Shown: one piece after another, positions 48,852 through 60,230 of the stretch
How positions within the stretch are numbered: the first letter of the stretch is position 1
How the letters are laid out: each line of letters opens with the position of its first letter
Source of the DNA: Setomelanomma holmii
Lineage: Eukaryota; Ascomycota; Dothideomycetes; Pleosporales; Phaeosphaeriaceae
Direction: 5' to 3'
DNA: 64,000 bases
Assembly (NCBI GenBank): GCA_010015745.1
Contig: ML978166.1
Coordinates: 124,001 to 188,000 of the forward strand
Translations under genes and position numbers: made by a program
Notes under the pieces: model-generated
The model's input: the letters and a program-made list of their open reading frames with translations, nothing else
The model's database searches: none
What the model was told of the DNA's origin: nothing

Positions 48852-51269
48852 TCAAAACTCAGGAATATCACGCTCCAGCTTTCCCCACTTCCCTCTCAGC
48901 GGGTCCCGGGCATATGTCAGCACAATGACCTGGTACCCTGCCGGCCTGTAACAACCGTGTCCGGGTCGCTGCGGGTTGGCCTGCAACTGCCCAGGACCCA
49001 GCTGCTCTTGATCCGAACTCTCAACATGCGACTCGTTGTCCGGTCCGCGCACATTGATGATATGCGTTTGGCCAGAATGAGGTTGGCCTGCGACCCTCCA
49101 CTGAGAGTCCCCTACATCGATGGTGGGCCTATTGGAAGACTTTCGGCTCGATTTGGGTACCTTGACCCAGCCATTGTTGGGGACTGTGGGGTCGACAGCG
49201 GTCGGGTCTTGGTTCGCATTGGCAGATGAGCCCTGATTCGAGGTAGCGTTTTGACTGGCACTGGACTTCTGCTTGAGCCCAACCAATGTCCAAAACTCGT
49301 TCAGATATCTGGAGAAAGGACTCGAGTCAACATTCGCGGCGACCTGCTTTGATGGACCGATGTGTTGGTGGGATTGCTGCGGGGCCGCGATTGACTGTCT
49401 TCGATGCAAAGCATCCGCGTCGTCGTTTCCGTCCCCGTCTGGCGACGACTCCGAATTGTGCGGAACGTCACCTGCTCCTGGACCAAGTTCTTCTATGAAC
49501 CTCTCCTCGGTGACCATTGCTAAGCCACGGAGACCGCCGAATATATTCCTCCGTGGCCGGTTATTTGACAAACTTGGGGACCGTGAGCGGCAAATTCTTT
49601 CCGGCTCATCACGGGCTCTCGCAGGCGCATCTGAGACTTCTTGTTGCTCTTCTTCCACTGGTGCTGGAAGCTGACGTCCTTCCCTGATCATCCTGCCTGA
49701 CGCGTGATTGAGAGCACGGAAGATGATAGGCTTCGCCTCGCTATCGTCCATACCTGCTATTCTTCCCTCCAGTTCCGCCGGAGCAATAGAGGAGCCGGAG
49801 TCATCGCTAGCGTTTATTTCGACATCCTCGTCGTGTTCGCCGTTACCGCCGTTATTCTCTGCATCATGTTGCACAGGATCCTCGCCTTGTCCCAGAATAT
49901 CGTCGAGCATCTGCTGGTCCTCTTTCTCTTCCATATCTGACGACGTTATGGGACCACGATAACGTGGCACAGTGGGCCCTCTGGCAGGTCCAAGTCTACG
50001 TGCGAATCCTCGATCGACCTCGGCAGCGATTTCTTCGGCCGTTTTCGGAATATACTCTCTTGGTGAAGGGTTCTTGGGTCTATACGTAGGCTCGGTAGGA
50101 TCAACTGGACTACCCGAGGTAATCGAATCGTCGTCTCTCATGCTGTCTTCGGAGCCTTGCCACTTGAAAGCTTCATCGATCTCCTCATCACCTACATTGT
50201 CGAGATGCTCTTCTTCCTCTGCTTCCCCTTCATTGTCTTCCTCGTCGTCTTCATTTAGGTTCTCGTCGTCCTCGTCCTCTACTTCTTCGCCGTCCGGTAA
50301 AACCACAATACCACCAGACTCCATCCTCCCGCCATTGCCACCATGAGCAATCGCACTGCTCAGCGTATAGGTCAGCGGTAGTGAATGATTGAGCTGGCGA
50401 AATCGCAAGTGCAGCTGGTCCGGTACATTCCATGGATCCAACTGTTTCGTAGTCTGCCCAAGCTGCGCATGAGGAATTGGCCCAGGCGGACTATTGATGT
50501 CTACACAAATCCGCAATATCTGCGGCGCAGCTGTGATCCTCCTCCGGAATATGTGATGGGTTGTTCCCGGACAATTCGCACACGGCGCATGCCCAGCCGT
50601 CATAAAAAAAGTCTGCGTCAAAATCGTATCCAGATCTCCCGTCGCCAACATTGCCGGATCATACGCAACGTTGAGCATCGACGCCGACTGGTTCGTCACC
50701 GTAATCAACCCGCACGGCATACATAGAGTTTCCTCCTCGTAGTCAAGCTGAAACAACGCGCGCCACTCTTCGTTCCAGTGCGCTTCCCATGAATTTCTCG
50801 CGGCCCAAGCGTCATATAGACCACCGGTACCGGGCAAGGAGCCGATATAACGCATGAAAACTGTAGCAAAGTCATAGAACTCCGCAGGCGTACTACCTGT
50901 CATGCCAACCGCTAGCTGGTGCAGTCGAGCGATGTTGGGATCCGTGTCGTCGATTGGATTATTCGCGCCTGCGGCGCCCCAGTACGTTCTTGCGAGCTGT
51001 TGATACTGGCATGTGACGCAGTCGTTGGCGTTGTGTCCATCCACGTGGGGTGCTATGTGCGAGGGGATCCAGCGCAGGAAAATGGGAGTGTGCATGAAGG
51101 ATTGGTGGATTATGGATTGGAAGGTGCGAAGCGGATTATTGGTGTGGATGACGCGCGGGTTGCGATGGGGTCGCTGGCCTCTTGGAAGCCATTGTTTGCT
51201 GATTTTGAAGCCCTGGGTTTGATTAGTTTCGTTGTGCGAGGAGAGATAATGAGACGAGGAGAAGTACAT
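48852..51269 (-). CDS. USP-like (ubiquitin-specific protease fold) protein, probably catalytically dead
   Basis: Single-exon frame of 805 aa with a true ATG. Residues 43-70 (NNPLRTFQSII, then MHTPIFLRWI) align with the Cys-box helix of ubiquitin-specific proteases, where the pattern is N-x-GNTC-Y/F followed about 10 residues on by H-x-P. The position of the nucleophilic Cys is Thr49. Two CxxC pairs (C183/C186 and C230/C233) match the USP zinc finger. YTLSSAIAHGGNGG (301-314) matches the strand before the catalytic His, but SGG replaces the usual G-H-Y. A very acidic stretch (about 327-366) and a long disordered Ser/Pro/Asp region follow to about residue 720. The end (RPAGYQVIVLTYARD) is again ordered. 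It may be a lineage-specific pseudo-deubiquitinase that binds rather than cleaves ubiquitin. The family call is from pattern memory. Confidence 0.5.
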   Translation of the reverse strand: MYFSSSHYLSSHNETNQTQGFKISKQWLPRGQRPHRNPRVIHTNNPLRTFQSIIHQSFMHTPIFLRWIPSHIAPHVDGHNANDCVTCQYQQLARTYWGAAGANNPIDDTDPNIARLHQLAVGMTGSTPAEFYDFATVFMRYIGSLPGTGGLYDAWAARNSWEAHWNEEWRALFQLDYEEETLCMPCGLITVTNQSASMLNVAYDPAMLATGDLDTILTQTFFMTAGHAPCANCPGTTHHIFRRRITAAPQILRICVDINSPPGPIPHAQLGQTTKQLDPWNVPDQLHLRFRQLNHSLPLTYTLSSAIAHGGNGGRMESGGIVVLPDGEEVEDEDDENLNEDDEEDNEGEAEEEEHLDNVGDEEIDEAFKWQGSEDSMRDDDSITSGSPVDPTEPTYRPKNPSPREYIPKTAEEIAAEVDRGFARRLGPARGPTVPRYRGPITSSDMEEKEDQQMLDDILGQGEDPVQHDAENNGGNGEHDEDVEINASDDSGSSIAPAELEGRIAGMDDSEAKPIIFRALNHASGRMIREGRQLPAPVEEEQQEVSDAPARARDEPERICRSRSPSLSNNRPRRNIFGGLRGLAMVTEERFIEELGPGAGDVPHNSESSPDGDGNDDADALHRRQSIAAPQQSHQHIGPSKQVAANVDSSPFSRYLNEFWTLVGLKQKSSASQNATSNQGSSANANQDPTAVDPTVPNNGWVKVPKSSRKSSNRPTIDVGDSQWRVAGQPHSGQTHIINVRGPDNESHVESSDQEQLGPGQLQANPQRPGHGCYRPAGYQVIVLTYARDPLRGKWGKLERDIPEF

Positions 51270-52104
51270 ATTTATCGCGCTGGCGTTGGAGATCGGTTTT
51301 CAGAGTGTTATCTGCGTTCACAGAGGTGTTTGATGTGCGTGGTGCCATTTTGAAATCGTGCCGCTGGGAGACACTGTTGGTGGTGTGGAGGGTAGCAGGA
51401 GGTCAGCAAGACGTTGCACTTGACATACTTGAAGACGGCATATAGAGATATACATTGTTCATGTATGAGTTCCACACTGCTCGCTCTTTCTTTTGACTTG
51501 GCCTCGGTCAAAGGAACCATTGTTCTCGGTGGTCGTCTGCATTGTTGTACCGAAGAGGTGAAAGTGGCTTTGTCTTCTTGTTCGCCTCAACCTCACGAAA
51601 CGGACTCCTCGTTTGGATCATTTTCGACTCCAGTCCAACGTAATGGAAGTTGCTTTGTAGAAAAATCTATGTGTGTCTCGATGCCGATTTCAATTTTGGC
51701 TCGTGGGTGTCAGTATCCTTGAGCTGCTTGCGGTGACGGCGTAAACGTTGGGTTAACGCTGGAAAACAGGCATGTCGCGTATCTCGATACATCAACCCTG
51801 TGTTATGTATCGATGAAATATACCCTCGTGCATACCTGTACCAAAGAGCGGGCTAGAGCTTTCATAGTTGTGGCACGATGCGGTAGGCTACATGACATTA
51901 GCGTGGAGAGCATCTTGAAGACAAAGAAAGACGACAAACTTAACGCCAACAATAGCATTGTTCGCAGAGAAGTGGAGGTGCATGGGTAAGATGGTCGAGC
52001 TTAAGACAAACTCTCTCATCTTTGCACTGTTTAATGCTACCTCAAATGCTCCAATCTCTTCTTATATCAATGTCATAATGGTCAGTACTCGAGGTCAACT
52101 AAAG
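51270..52104. other. Intergenic, transition to the accessory island
   Basis: 5' flank of the USP-like gene; no gene recognised. The sequence becomes more AT-rich toward 52 kb. Confidence 0.4.
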
Positions 52105-52106
52105 TA

Positions 52107-52138
52107 CGTCCCTGCGTGACGGAAAACCCGCCGTCGCA
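52107..52138 (+). repeat. Partial extra copy of the terminal repeat
   Basis: The segment starting CGTCCCTGCGTGACGGAAAA and running to about 52138 is a shorter, gapped relative of the terminal repeat at 52268, in the same orientation and also preceded by TA. It may be the end of a second, older element copy, or part of a longer element terminus. Confidence 0.5.
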
Positions 52139-52267
52139 GAACGCCAATAGCGCTTTCTGTAATAACAACACCAACAGGTGTCGCACAGCTCCGGCAATCT
52201 CAAGATAGATACTTTGGTAGCTCATCTCCTTATATGCTTTGTACACTTGTCGTAAGCTTATTCAATA

Positions 52268-52312
52268 ACATCCCTCCCCGCGTGCCGGAAAACCCGCCGT
52301 GCCGGAAAATAC
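52268..52312 (+). repeat. Left terminal inverted repeat
   Basis: It begins ACATCCCTCCCCGCG after a TA. It contains two copies of GTGCCGGAAAA about 18 bp apart, which could be transposase-binding repeats. The reverse complement is found at 60760-60804. Confidence 0.6.
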
Positions 52313-52916
52313 GAGGGGTACTTTGACTTCAAACAACAGTAACTCTGCGTACATGTTGGGCTACACCAAAACATGTAGAAATAATGTGCAGTAGCTGGTA
52401 TTGAATATATATAACCCTTTCTATATAAAAATTACATTGTGCATTGTCGCTATCGATCCTAACACTTACAGAGCCTTATTCTTTAATAAACTAAGCTTCC
52501 TTCCTTATGACACTACTCTTAGGTTTTAATCGCTCTGTAAACCTATAGTAGTGCTATCTAAGCCTAAGAACATTATTATGGTATTGGGAAGTTATCAGCC
52601 TTATGTCTGCTGTCGCACGCAAATTCATGCAAAATCAATACCCTGGTCGGTACCTCCGATCAAAGCCATTACTAATTCTGGCTAGTGTGAAGCCGGCACA
52701 GTGTCCCACGTAATCATCCGGATGTAATTTATTTTTGTCATCAGTAAGCCAAGTTTGTGGATGGCGATCAACTCGACAGATGACAGATGGTTAGCCACAC
52801 TTATTAGCCACAATGATGACTGAACCAGCTCGCCACAGAAACTCAATCCGGGGCCCATGACACGTGCCCGAAACCACCCTCAAATGCCGTCTCTCAAGAA
52901 TTCTCAACGCCTCTCA
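52313..52916. other. AT-rich non-coding stretch
   Basis: No open frame of note. About 52390-52620 is conspicuously AT-rich (for example the TATATATAA run at about 52408), as expected of old RIP-affected transposon sequence. No LTR or other terminus recognised. Confidence 0.45.
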
Positions 52917-53072
52917 CACAAGGCTATGGCAGGAGCGGGTCGGCTATCTTCCCGCTAGCGCGTGCAAGATGTTCATGCACGTCGCTCATGTTAACTGTTG
53001 CTAGCCTTGCTGCGCCACACTCTAGGCTGTGCAAGTATCTGCACTTACTCAAGAACGCCACCAACTTCTTCT
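52917..53072 (+). repeat. Inner inverted repeat, left arm
   Basis: In inverted orientation it matches 58165-58313. The first 69 bases agree at 59 positions by eye. Further matching blocks (CTAGGCTGTGCAAG against CGAGGCTGTGCAAG, then CCAACTTCTTC) follow after a 28-base gap in the right arm. It lies about 360-510 bp past the stop codon of the NLR gene. Confidence 0.7.
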
Positions 53073-53429
53073 CACAAAACCAAAAGACCCGACTGTACAA
53101 CGCTTCCGTTACACCTTTAAACGCAAGTATTTAGTATTAATTAGCACTTTACGCTCCTATATGCTCGCTCAAATACTAATAATCCAGCCTCAAGTAGCAA
53201 TGACTAAGCTACCGCGAACGAGCCGCGCCAACGCTTATCCCCACCACATTTCTCTACCAAGATTTATACTAAAGCGATTCTTGCAACGATAAGGGCGTAT
53301 CGAAGAAGCTAAAGGTGGTTCACTTCTCGACTCGTACTTTGAATCCTCGAGTCTAGCTCACTGTAACGGAACAACCGCTTTAACAGAGGGAAAGGAGTAT
53401 ATGATCTCCACATACATATGTTTCATCTA

Positions 53430-56400
53430 CTAAACTATACTGGGGTGAACTTCGCATATCCATACTCTTCCGCTTCCAACACCAATACCAATTGTATTTC
53501 CTAAAATTGCTGATGAAGATGGTCGATATTCCGAAGGCAACCGCACAACGTTCTCAGAATTATATGTTATCCATACCTTATCTGCGCTTAGAGCCAGACC
53601 GTGACACCGAACACTTTGAGGTCCTGTATCCACTGGATTTATGCTTGACCTTAGCAAATCATTAATATCAATAACGCCAGCATCAGTCTTGAGGTGTGAG
53701 TTATTGATGTCGAATGAAATGCTGTGAAGTGTCTTTCCAATGTTGAGCGTCTGGAGGCACTCGCCGCTATGAGCATCCCAGATCTTAAGCGTGCTGCCCC
53801 TCGACATCGGCTCTAGCCGGGTTGGTTGGTGACCGAGACGTTCAGAAGCGCGTTGAGCCATCTGAAAACCGATAGCTGTGTAGATAGAGCTGCTGCACGC
53901 CGATGCCAGCCAGGTTGAGTCGCGAGAGAAAGCTACTAAATTGACACAGTCGTTGTGGCCTTTGAGCGTTTGCACGCACTCGCCGCTATGAGTGTCCCAG
54001 ATCTTAATCGTGCCATCTCTTGACGCCGACGCCGACGCTAGCCGGGTTGAGTCGTGAGAGAAGGCTAGTGAGTACTCGGACGAGTTCATACCCGAGTGCC
54101 AACGATCATGAAGCGTAAGACTGCGCAAGCACTTGCCGCTATGAGCGTCCCAGATCTTAATTGTGCCATTTCTTGACGCCGACGCCAGCCAGGTTGAGTC
54201 GTGAGAGAAGGCTACTGAGTCGATAGAGTCGCCGTGACCCTCGAGCGTCTGCACGCACTCACCGCTATAAGTATCCCAGATCTTCACTGTCTTGTCGTAT
54301 GACGCTGACGCCAGCCAGGTTGAATCATGAGAGAAAGCTACTGAGTTGATGGGTGCACTGTAACCCATGACCCCAGCTAAGCACTCAACGCTGTGACCCT
54401 TAAGGGTCTGAACGCACTCGCCGGTATGAGTGTCCCAGATCTTGACCGTACTATCGTCTGACGCCGACGCCAGCAGGGTTGCGTCGTGAGAGAAGGCTAC
54501 TGAGTCGATAGAGCTGCTGTGGCTCTGAAATGTCTTCTGCATGTACTCGTCGCTGCAAGCGTCCCAGATCTTGACCGTCTTGTCGTATGACGCTGATACT
54601 ACCCGGGTTGAGTCATAGGAGAAGGCTACTGAGCCGACAGAGTCGCCGTGGCCCTCGAGCGTCTGTAGGCACTTACCACTATGAGTGTCCCATATCTTGA
54701 CCGTGCTATCCCATGACGCTGACGTCAGCCGGGTTGAGTTATGAGAGAAGGCTACTGAGCTAACAGCTTTATTATGGCCCTTGAGCGTCTGAGCGCACTC
54801 GCCGCTATAAGCGTCCCATATCTTGACCGTCTTATCCCACGAAGCTGATACTATCCAGGTTGAGTCGTGAGAGAAGGCTACTGAGTTGATAAAAGTGTCG
54901 CCGTGGCCTCCGAGCGTGTGCACACATTCGCCGCTATGAATGTCCCATATATTGACCCCCCGATCGTTTCCTGCCGACGCCAGCTGGGTCGAGTCGTGAG
55001 AGAAGGCTACTGAGTTGATAACATTGTCGCCGTGGCCCTCGAGCGTCTGCACGCATTCGTCGATATGAACGTCCCATATCTTGATCGTCCTATTCCTTCC
55101 TGCCCACGCCAGCCGAGTTGAATTATGAGCGAAGGCTACCGAAACAACACGGACACTGTCGCCCTGGAGCGTCTGCACGCACTCGCCACTATGAGCGTCC
55201 CATATCTTGACCGTGCCATCTTCTGACCCTGACGCCAGTAGGGTTGCGTCGTAAGAGAAAGCTACTGAGTTAACAGCCTTTTTATGGCCCTTGAGCGTCT
55301 GCACGCACTTGCCACTATAAGCATCCCAGATCTTGACTGTACTATCCCTTGACGCTGACGCCAGCTGAGTTGAGTCGTGAGAGAAGACTGCTAAATTAAC
55401 ATTGTCGCTATGGCTCTCGAGCGTTGACAGGCAGCCACTCCATTTGTCTTGCATTACTGGCTTGATCACTATTCCCTTTGGCTCTTCGTCTTTAAACAGC
55501 CCTCGTATAACACTACCAGTTGGACTAAACAGAAGCGCACCGTATGCCTGGAGTGGGCTACTTTCAATCGCCGATTTGTGGTACATGATGAATCGGCGTG
55601 CATCTTGAACCACTTCCATGGTCGAGGATGCGAAAGCTCTCTCCTATTTTAGTTAGCAAATGACCCTATTACGTGGTATAAGCTGGTAGGAAATTACTTC
55701 GGTAAAGGCTTCTAGACTAGTCATGGAGACTACTCCCTTCGATATGCTCATACAAAGACTCAAAGCTTCGAGCCAGTACAGAAAATTCTTTCTTAGAAAG
55801 CTGTCCACAATACCTCCACTCCCAAGAACACTCGCGTCGTATAATGTAGAGTCAAGGCTCCAAGCGCACAGGTGATCAATCCAGTAGATACACGAGTACC
55901 GCAACGCTGCTAAAGGATCAGGCTTTGGCAGTTCGATCTGCTCAATAAGACATCCTAAAGCATCCAGCTCATATATATCTCGTCGTAGTGTCTTAGACAT
56001 GGCTCGTAGCGATCTAGAGAAGACTCCGTAGTGGATGACTTTGCTTCCGGCCGGGAATATTACATCAAATGCCTCCTTGAGGAGGAAGTCCTTTGCGGAC
56101 TGATGCACAAAGTAGACAATGCCGTCCCGGATTGTGAGAAGCGAGCCGCACAGGTTGACGACCTCCTGCACTGAATCTATTTCATCAGCCATGTCGTCGA
56201 GCTCTTCTACAAGCGACGTAAGCTCCAGTAACGTGATGGGCCGGTATCCAACAGCAATTATGGCGAGTATACGTCTGCAAAGTTCAGCATCGTCTGAATT
56301 GTTGATGCGTTGTATCATCCTATCGTAGAGAGAGTCGAGTCCAGGAGGAAACGCCTCCAGCTTCTTGACGATATTGAACCGCGACATTTGATTTAGATTC

Positions 56401-57965
56401 TGACAGACTAATGCCGCCCAGAGGAAGGTGTCGTTAGCATTAGTATAAAGATACCTTAGCACGACATCCTTTGTCTGATCGGTATACTTCTTGTCTTGTG
56501 CTAGCCGTGACACTTTGTGCTGGATATAGGAACGTACTGCGGCAGATACCGAGTCTGCATTCAGCTCAAGGTTCAGCCTAACCTTGTCTCCTGCTCGCTC
56601 GAGACGCTCCTCGATATCCGGCCAGTTGCGGCTAGACATGATCCACTTGACGCGCGATGATGTAGAAGACATCTGGACAATTAAGTCCAGCAGTTTTGGC
56701 AAGTCCGTCACACATTCGTCGAGTGCGTCAACAACGAGATATGTGCCCTTCAAGCTTGGGTCTTGCGACATGTCCGTAAAGATCTCAGACAAGGCAACCC
56801 AGGCGTTGGCATCTTCGAAGAGCGTGTTGCCCGTATGATCATACTTCTTCCGCACATGTACGACAAGCGATGGCTGTCGAGAAACAAGCATATAGATCAG
56901 TCCTCGCAGCACGGCCGTGGCGTTGTTGATGCGCGAGTCCGTGGCCTGGCAGAAGAAGTATGACAGGAGAGCCGTCTCGGCCACAGACTTGCTCAGCTCG
57001 TTGATGATGCCGCATAGCAGCATCGTTTTGCCTTTGCCTGGATCACCCTTCATCCACAGCAGTCGGGTTCGCTCGCTGTCGCGCCACTCTTGGAACTCTG
57101 GATTGTCGAGGATCCAGCGATACGAATCCAGTAGCAGACCACCCTTAGTGTCTTCAATGCGCTTCTTGTCACTACGAGGATCAGTCGAGCGCAGGTCTCG
57201 GAGGCATGTATTGAGCTTGCTGATCTCTTCTTGGAGTCTTTTGAATGCACATGCATAGCCTTCTTTGTAGCAAAGCGGCATTTCAACGTCGAAAATACCA
57301 AGTAATGCGTACGCTTTGTCTTCTTCAATCTTTGTCTCGCGGCTTTGTATCCACGAAAATCGCTCCTTTTCGCTGAATCGCACCATGGGTGCTCCTTGTA
57401 GAGCTGTATTCGGGATCCCTGTGGCTTCATGAATGTGTTGCACCAATGACTGCTTGTCGCCAAGACTCTTCCACTCTTGCGAGAAGAACTCGACTGAAGT
57501 GGGGGCAAGGAGCTCTTGGAGCGTCCAGCCCCGTCTGAACCATCTGCTTTGCCGAAACGCTGTCTCCCAAATGTATTTGATATCTCTATCACTTACTTTC
57601 CGCTTCATAGTCGAGACATCCTGTAAATAGACGTAGCACTGCTTCGCGTTCTTATACCACCGAAACATCGAGTTGATGGCCTTTTGAAGCTCGGCAGGGT
57701 TTGACTTATCGATGCAGCAGGTGTCTATCCAGCAGTATTGCAGGTCATCGCGTTCGGCCTGTTGTGTACAGAGCCGAATCTTATGGTAGCCTGTCTTGTC
57801 CTTTCCAGTACTGTCCATCAGATCTTGGAAGGTGACCTCTTGACCATCCTCCCATGTATGGGATAGGATCGCATAGGGCGGAATGGTCTTCTTGCTCGCA
57901 AAGACTTCAGGGAGACCAAAATCGCCAGTGACGCTGCATCGTAAAAGACGTATAACATCCGCCAT
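53430..57965 (-). CDS. HET-NACHT-WD40 NOD-like receptor (HNWD/HET-E type)
   Basis: Fungal NLR controlling heterokaryon incompatibility or non-self response; triggering leads to regulated cell death through the HET domain. Two exons, 57965-55698 and 55643-53430. The 54-nt intron (GTAATT, branch GCTAAC, ATAG) is phase 0 and joins the HET-NACHT part to the WD40 part; 1493 aa. The HET domain (about 30-160) has YAILSHTWEDG, WIDTCCIDKSNP and RRGWTLQELLAP. NACHT has Walker A GDPGKGKT (307-314), Walker B TYLVVDALDE (408-417) and the downstream MSSRNWPDIEERL. The WD40 region (about 826-1405) has 12 IWD units of about 42 residues, two of them with inserts, very alike at DNA level as in the hypervariable HNWD family. 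No stop or frameshift, so it appears intact. It is flanked on both sides by inverted repeats. Confidence 0.92.
53550..55440 (-). repeat. Tandem WD40-coding repeats, about 126-bp unit, 12 copies
   Basis: The codons for the core KIWD-H/Y-SG-CVQTL, followed by the GH...VAFSHDST blade, recur about every 126 bp on the minus strand. Copies differ mainly at a few codons (for example the residue after SAS: R, W, Y, D; and the one after IWD: A, T, I). The copies nearest the stop codon are interrupted by unique inserts. Confidence 0.8.
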
Positions 57966-58164
57966 AGCTAGGGAGCGCGACAGGCATGAACATCAGCTGG
58001 GCTCATTCATAGCAGCTTAGTTGGAGGGATGAGCTTAGAAACTAGATTGCCTCAGGCAGGGCCTAGCTATTAAGTCAGCGAGCACATAAGACTACGAAGC
58101 GTTAAGTGATACCGAAAGATTGCAGTTGAAAGCCATAACGGCAGCAGGACATCGTCGCATGATT

Positions 58165-58313
58165 TGGTGTCGCACGAAGAAGTTGGGTCAGGCTGAGAAA
58201 GCAGAATGATGTCTCAGCGCTTGCACAGCCTCGACTGTGGCGTGGCGACGTACATGAACACCTCGCACGCGCTAGTAGGATTTTTGCCGACCCGCTCCTG
58301 CCACAGCCTTGTG
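58165..58313 (-). repeat. Inner inverted repeat, right arm
   Basis: Inverted partner of 52917-53072. It lies 200-350 bp upstream of the NLR start codon, so it may include promoter sequence. Conserved cores are CACAAGGCT-TGGCAGGAGCG, CTAGCGCGTGC and TGTTCATG-ACGTCGC. Confidence 0.7.
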
Positions 58314-58497
58314 GGCTCAAACTGTAATAGAGAGGTACTCTTCTGTACCGTGGTGAATCACGCCGAAAAGAATGGCGCCTTACTAGATACGTAAGGCGGG
58401 TTGCCAAGCCTGCGTTGCACCCGGGCGGAGCCGATTCTCACTAGCGACTGTAACTTCAAAGCAGGATGTTAGAACCACTAAAATGACATTACATTGC
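58314..58497. other. Spacer between inner repeat and transposase relic
   Basis: A short non-coding stretch next to the transposase stop. I looked here for a third terminal repeat that would close a normal-sized pogo element and saw none. Confidence 0.4.
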
Positions 58498-60230
58498 TCA
58501 CTTATACATCAGCGCTACTGGTGCCCTCCATGGTTCCGGCTCCTGGACACTGCCCCTCCTCGCCCTCTTGTCCTTTAAAGGAGGCATTGACGAGCCCGCC
58601 TCCTGCAGATCGGCATCGCCCTCGACATCGCCCTCTCGTGCAGGCACCTTGCGCTTACGACCACGCTTTCCCTTGCCCTTCTCCGCGGCAGCCTTGTCCT
58701 TGGCTGCGCGTGCCGCGCGAGCCTTGTCAAGGTCCTCGTAGCTCATTACCTTCGCCGTCCCTATAACCAGTGGCCGTGTCGATCGTCGCACCTTAGCCTC
58801 GTTATTGATCCTAAACAATAATCGGTTGTGGTCTTGAAGGAGGCTTTGTTTGGCAATGGATACTTTGGCGGCGGTTGCGAGCTTCTGTACACGCCTCTGT
58901 AGACGTTGTCTGCTTGCCTCATCAGATGCAGATGTACAAGCATCCTGTTTGATCAGGTTATGTAACGACGTCAGGGCCTCTACCGTCACCGGTGTCACAG
59001 GCGTCACGGGCGTTAGCGGAACTTCGTTCTGAGAGGACGACGTTGCCGCCATATCAGCGTTAGGACTACTATGTTCTGCGGGCGGCTTCGGCATGCCGTG
59101 AAGCACCCGCTTGGGGTTGAAGGGAAATAACCCTGCAGCAGCCCACCCAGCCAGGATATTCTTTTCAGTTATAGCTCTGTCCCTTGCTGGCTTATAAAGG
59201 TATGTGAAATGCTCCTTCCCAATAGTGTCTACACCGCCTCGATTCAATCGCTCGACTTGATCGCGATATGCGGTCTTCAAGGGCGCAAAGACTGAAAGGT
59301 TAATGGCTAGAGCTTGTGAGAAGTGTGAGAGGGCAGTCGACATAGGATGATGTTGTTTGCAAAGCAAAACTCTAGGATCTCAAGTGTTTCGTGGGTTCCG
59401 AAGCCATCAGATATTAGCACCCGTGGTTTACTGTTAGCTATTCCTTTAATTTGGGGGTCGAACACGTGCGTGAGCCACTCTAAGCTAATCTTGGAGTCAT
59501 TATACCCATTTTCGGAGAATCCGTAGTGCCAACCAGAGGTCGGATGGGTGGTCCAGTTGCTTCGGTGGGTCGCAGCTGGCCAGATTATAAGAGGTAATAG
59601 CGACCTACCATCGGCACTGATACACTCTATCGCGGTGACCATTGTCCGCTTAACACCAGCGCCTCTATGCCGTCGTAGGTCATCTCTGCCTACAAGAACC
59701 TTGACAGAGCCTAGCATGCTTAGCATGACTCCTGTCTCATCCATGTTGTAAACATTCTCCGGCCGAATATGAATGGCCGGATCCTGTAGTAGCTTGCCGA
59801 TCACTTGGAACCACTCCGTGACCTTGTCGTATATGTGTATCTCATGGCGCTTCCAGTCTATCGATCTCACTCTTTTCGCTTTAAGTTGGGGATGGCGTTT
59901 CTCGAAGGCTCGTGCCCAATTTTTGCCTGGAGGCTTGATTGGTTTGATCGCTGGCGACCGACGGCGGGCGATACTAAAGGCTAGCGTAGGTATATACTTA
60001 ATGCGGACAGGCTGTCCAAAACTAGACATTAGTAGCAAGAACGCAACAAGAGCTTTCTCTTCCTCTACAGTAAGGTATTGCTGGCGTTGGGCCGTTTCCT
60101 CCTTTGAGGGCCGCCCACGATAACGATTATAGAGCGTGGTGAGGGCGACACCGCTGGAATCGGATCGGGCAGCCCATGGTCTACTGTCATTTGGGGGAGC
60201 TTCTGCAAGTGCCTTACTGGCTCGGTCCAT
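58498..60230 (-). pseudogene. Pogo/Fot1-type DDE transposase, broken
   Basis: Coding track of a Tc1/mariner-superfamily transposase with a Tc5/CENP-B-type helix-turn-helix (GRPSKEETAQRQQYLTVEEE...), then the DDE_1 domain: YNMDETGV (first Asp), IIWPAATHRSNW, LISDGFGTHETLEILEFC (second Asp) and LCRLPSHTSHKL. There a TAG at 59307-59309 stops the frame; it is a C-to-T change away from the usual Gln. The frame shifts by one base within the next dozen bases, and the third catalytic Asp expected just there is not present. The other frame continues FAPLKTAYRDQVERLNRGG to a Lys/Arg-rich end at 58498, with a PVT repeat. An upstream minus-strand frame (60357-60611) is open but unrecognised. Confidence 0.85.

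Noticed and set aside
48657..49229. 190-codon plus-strand frame
   Set aside because: Mostly antisense shadow of the USP-like gene.
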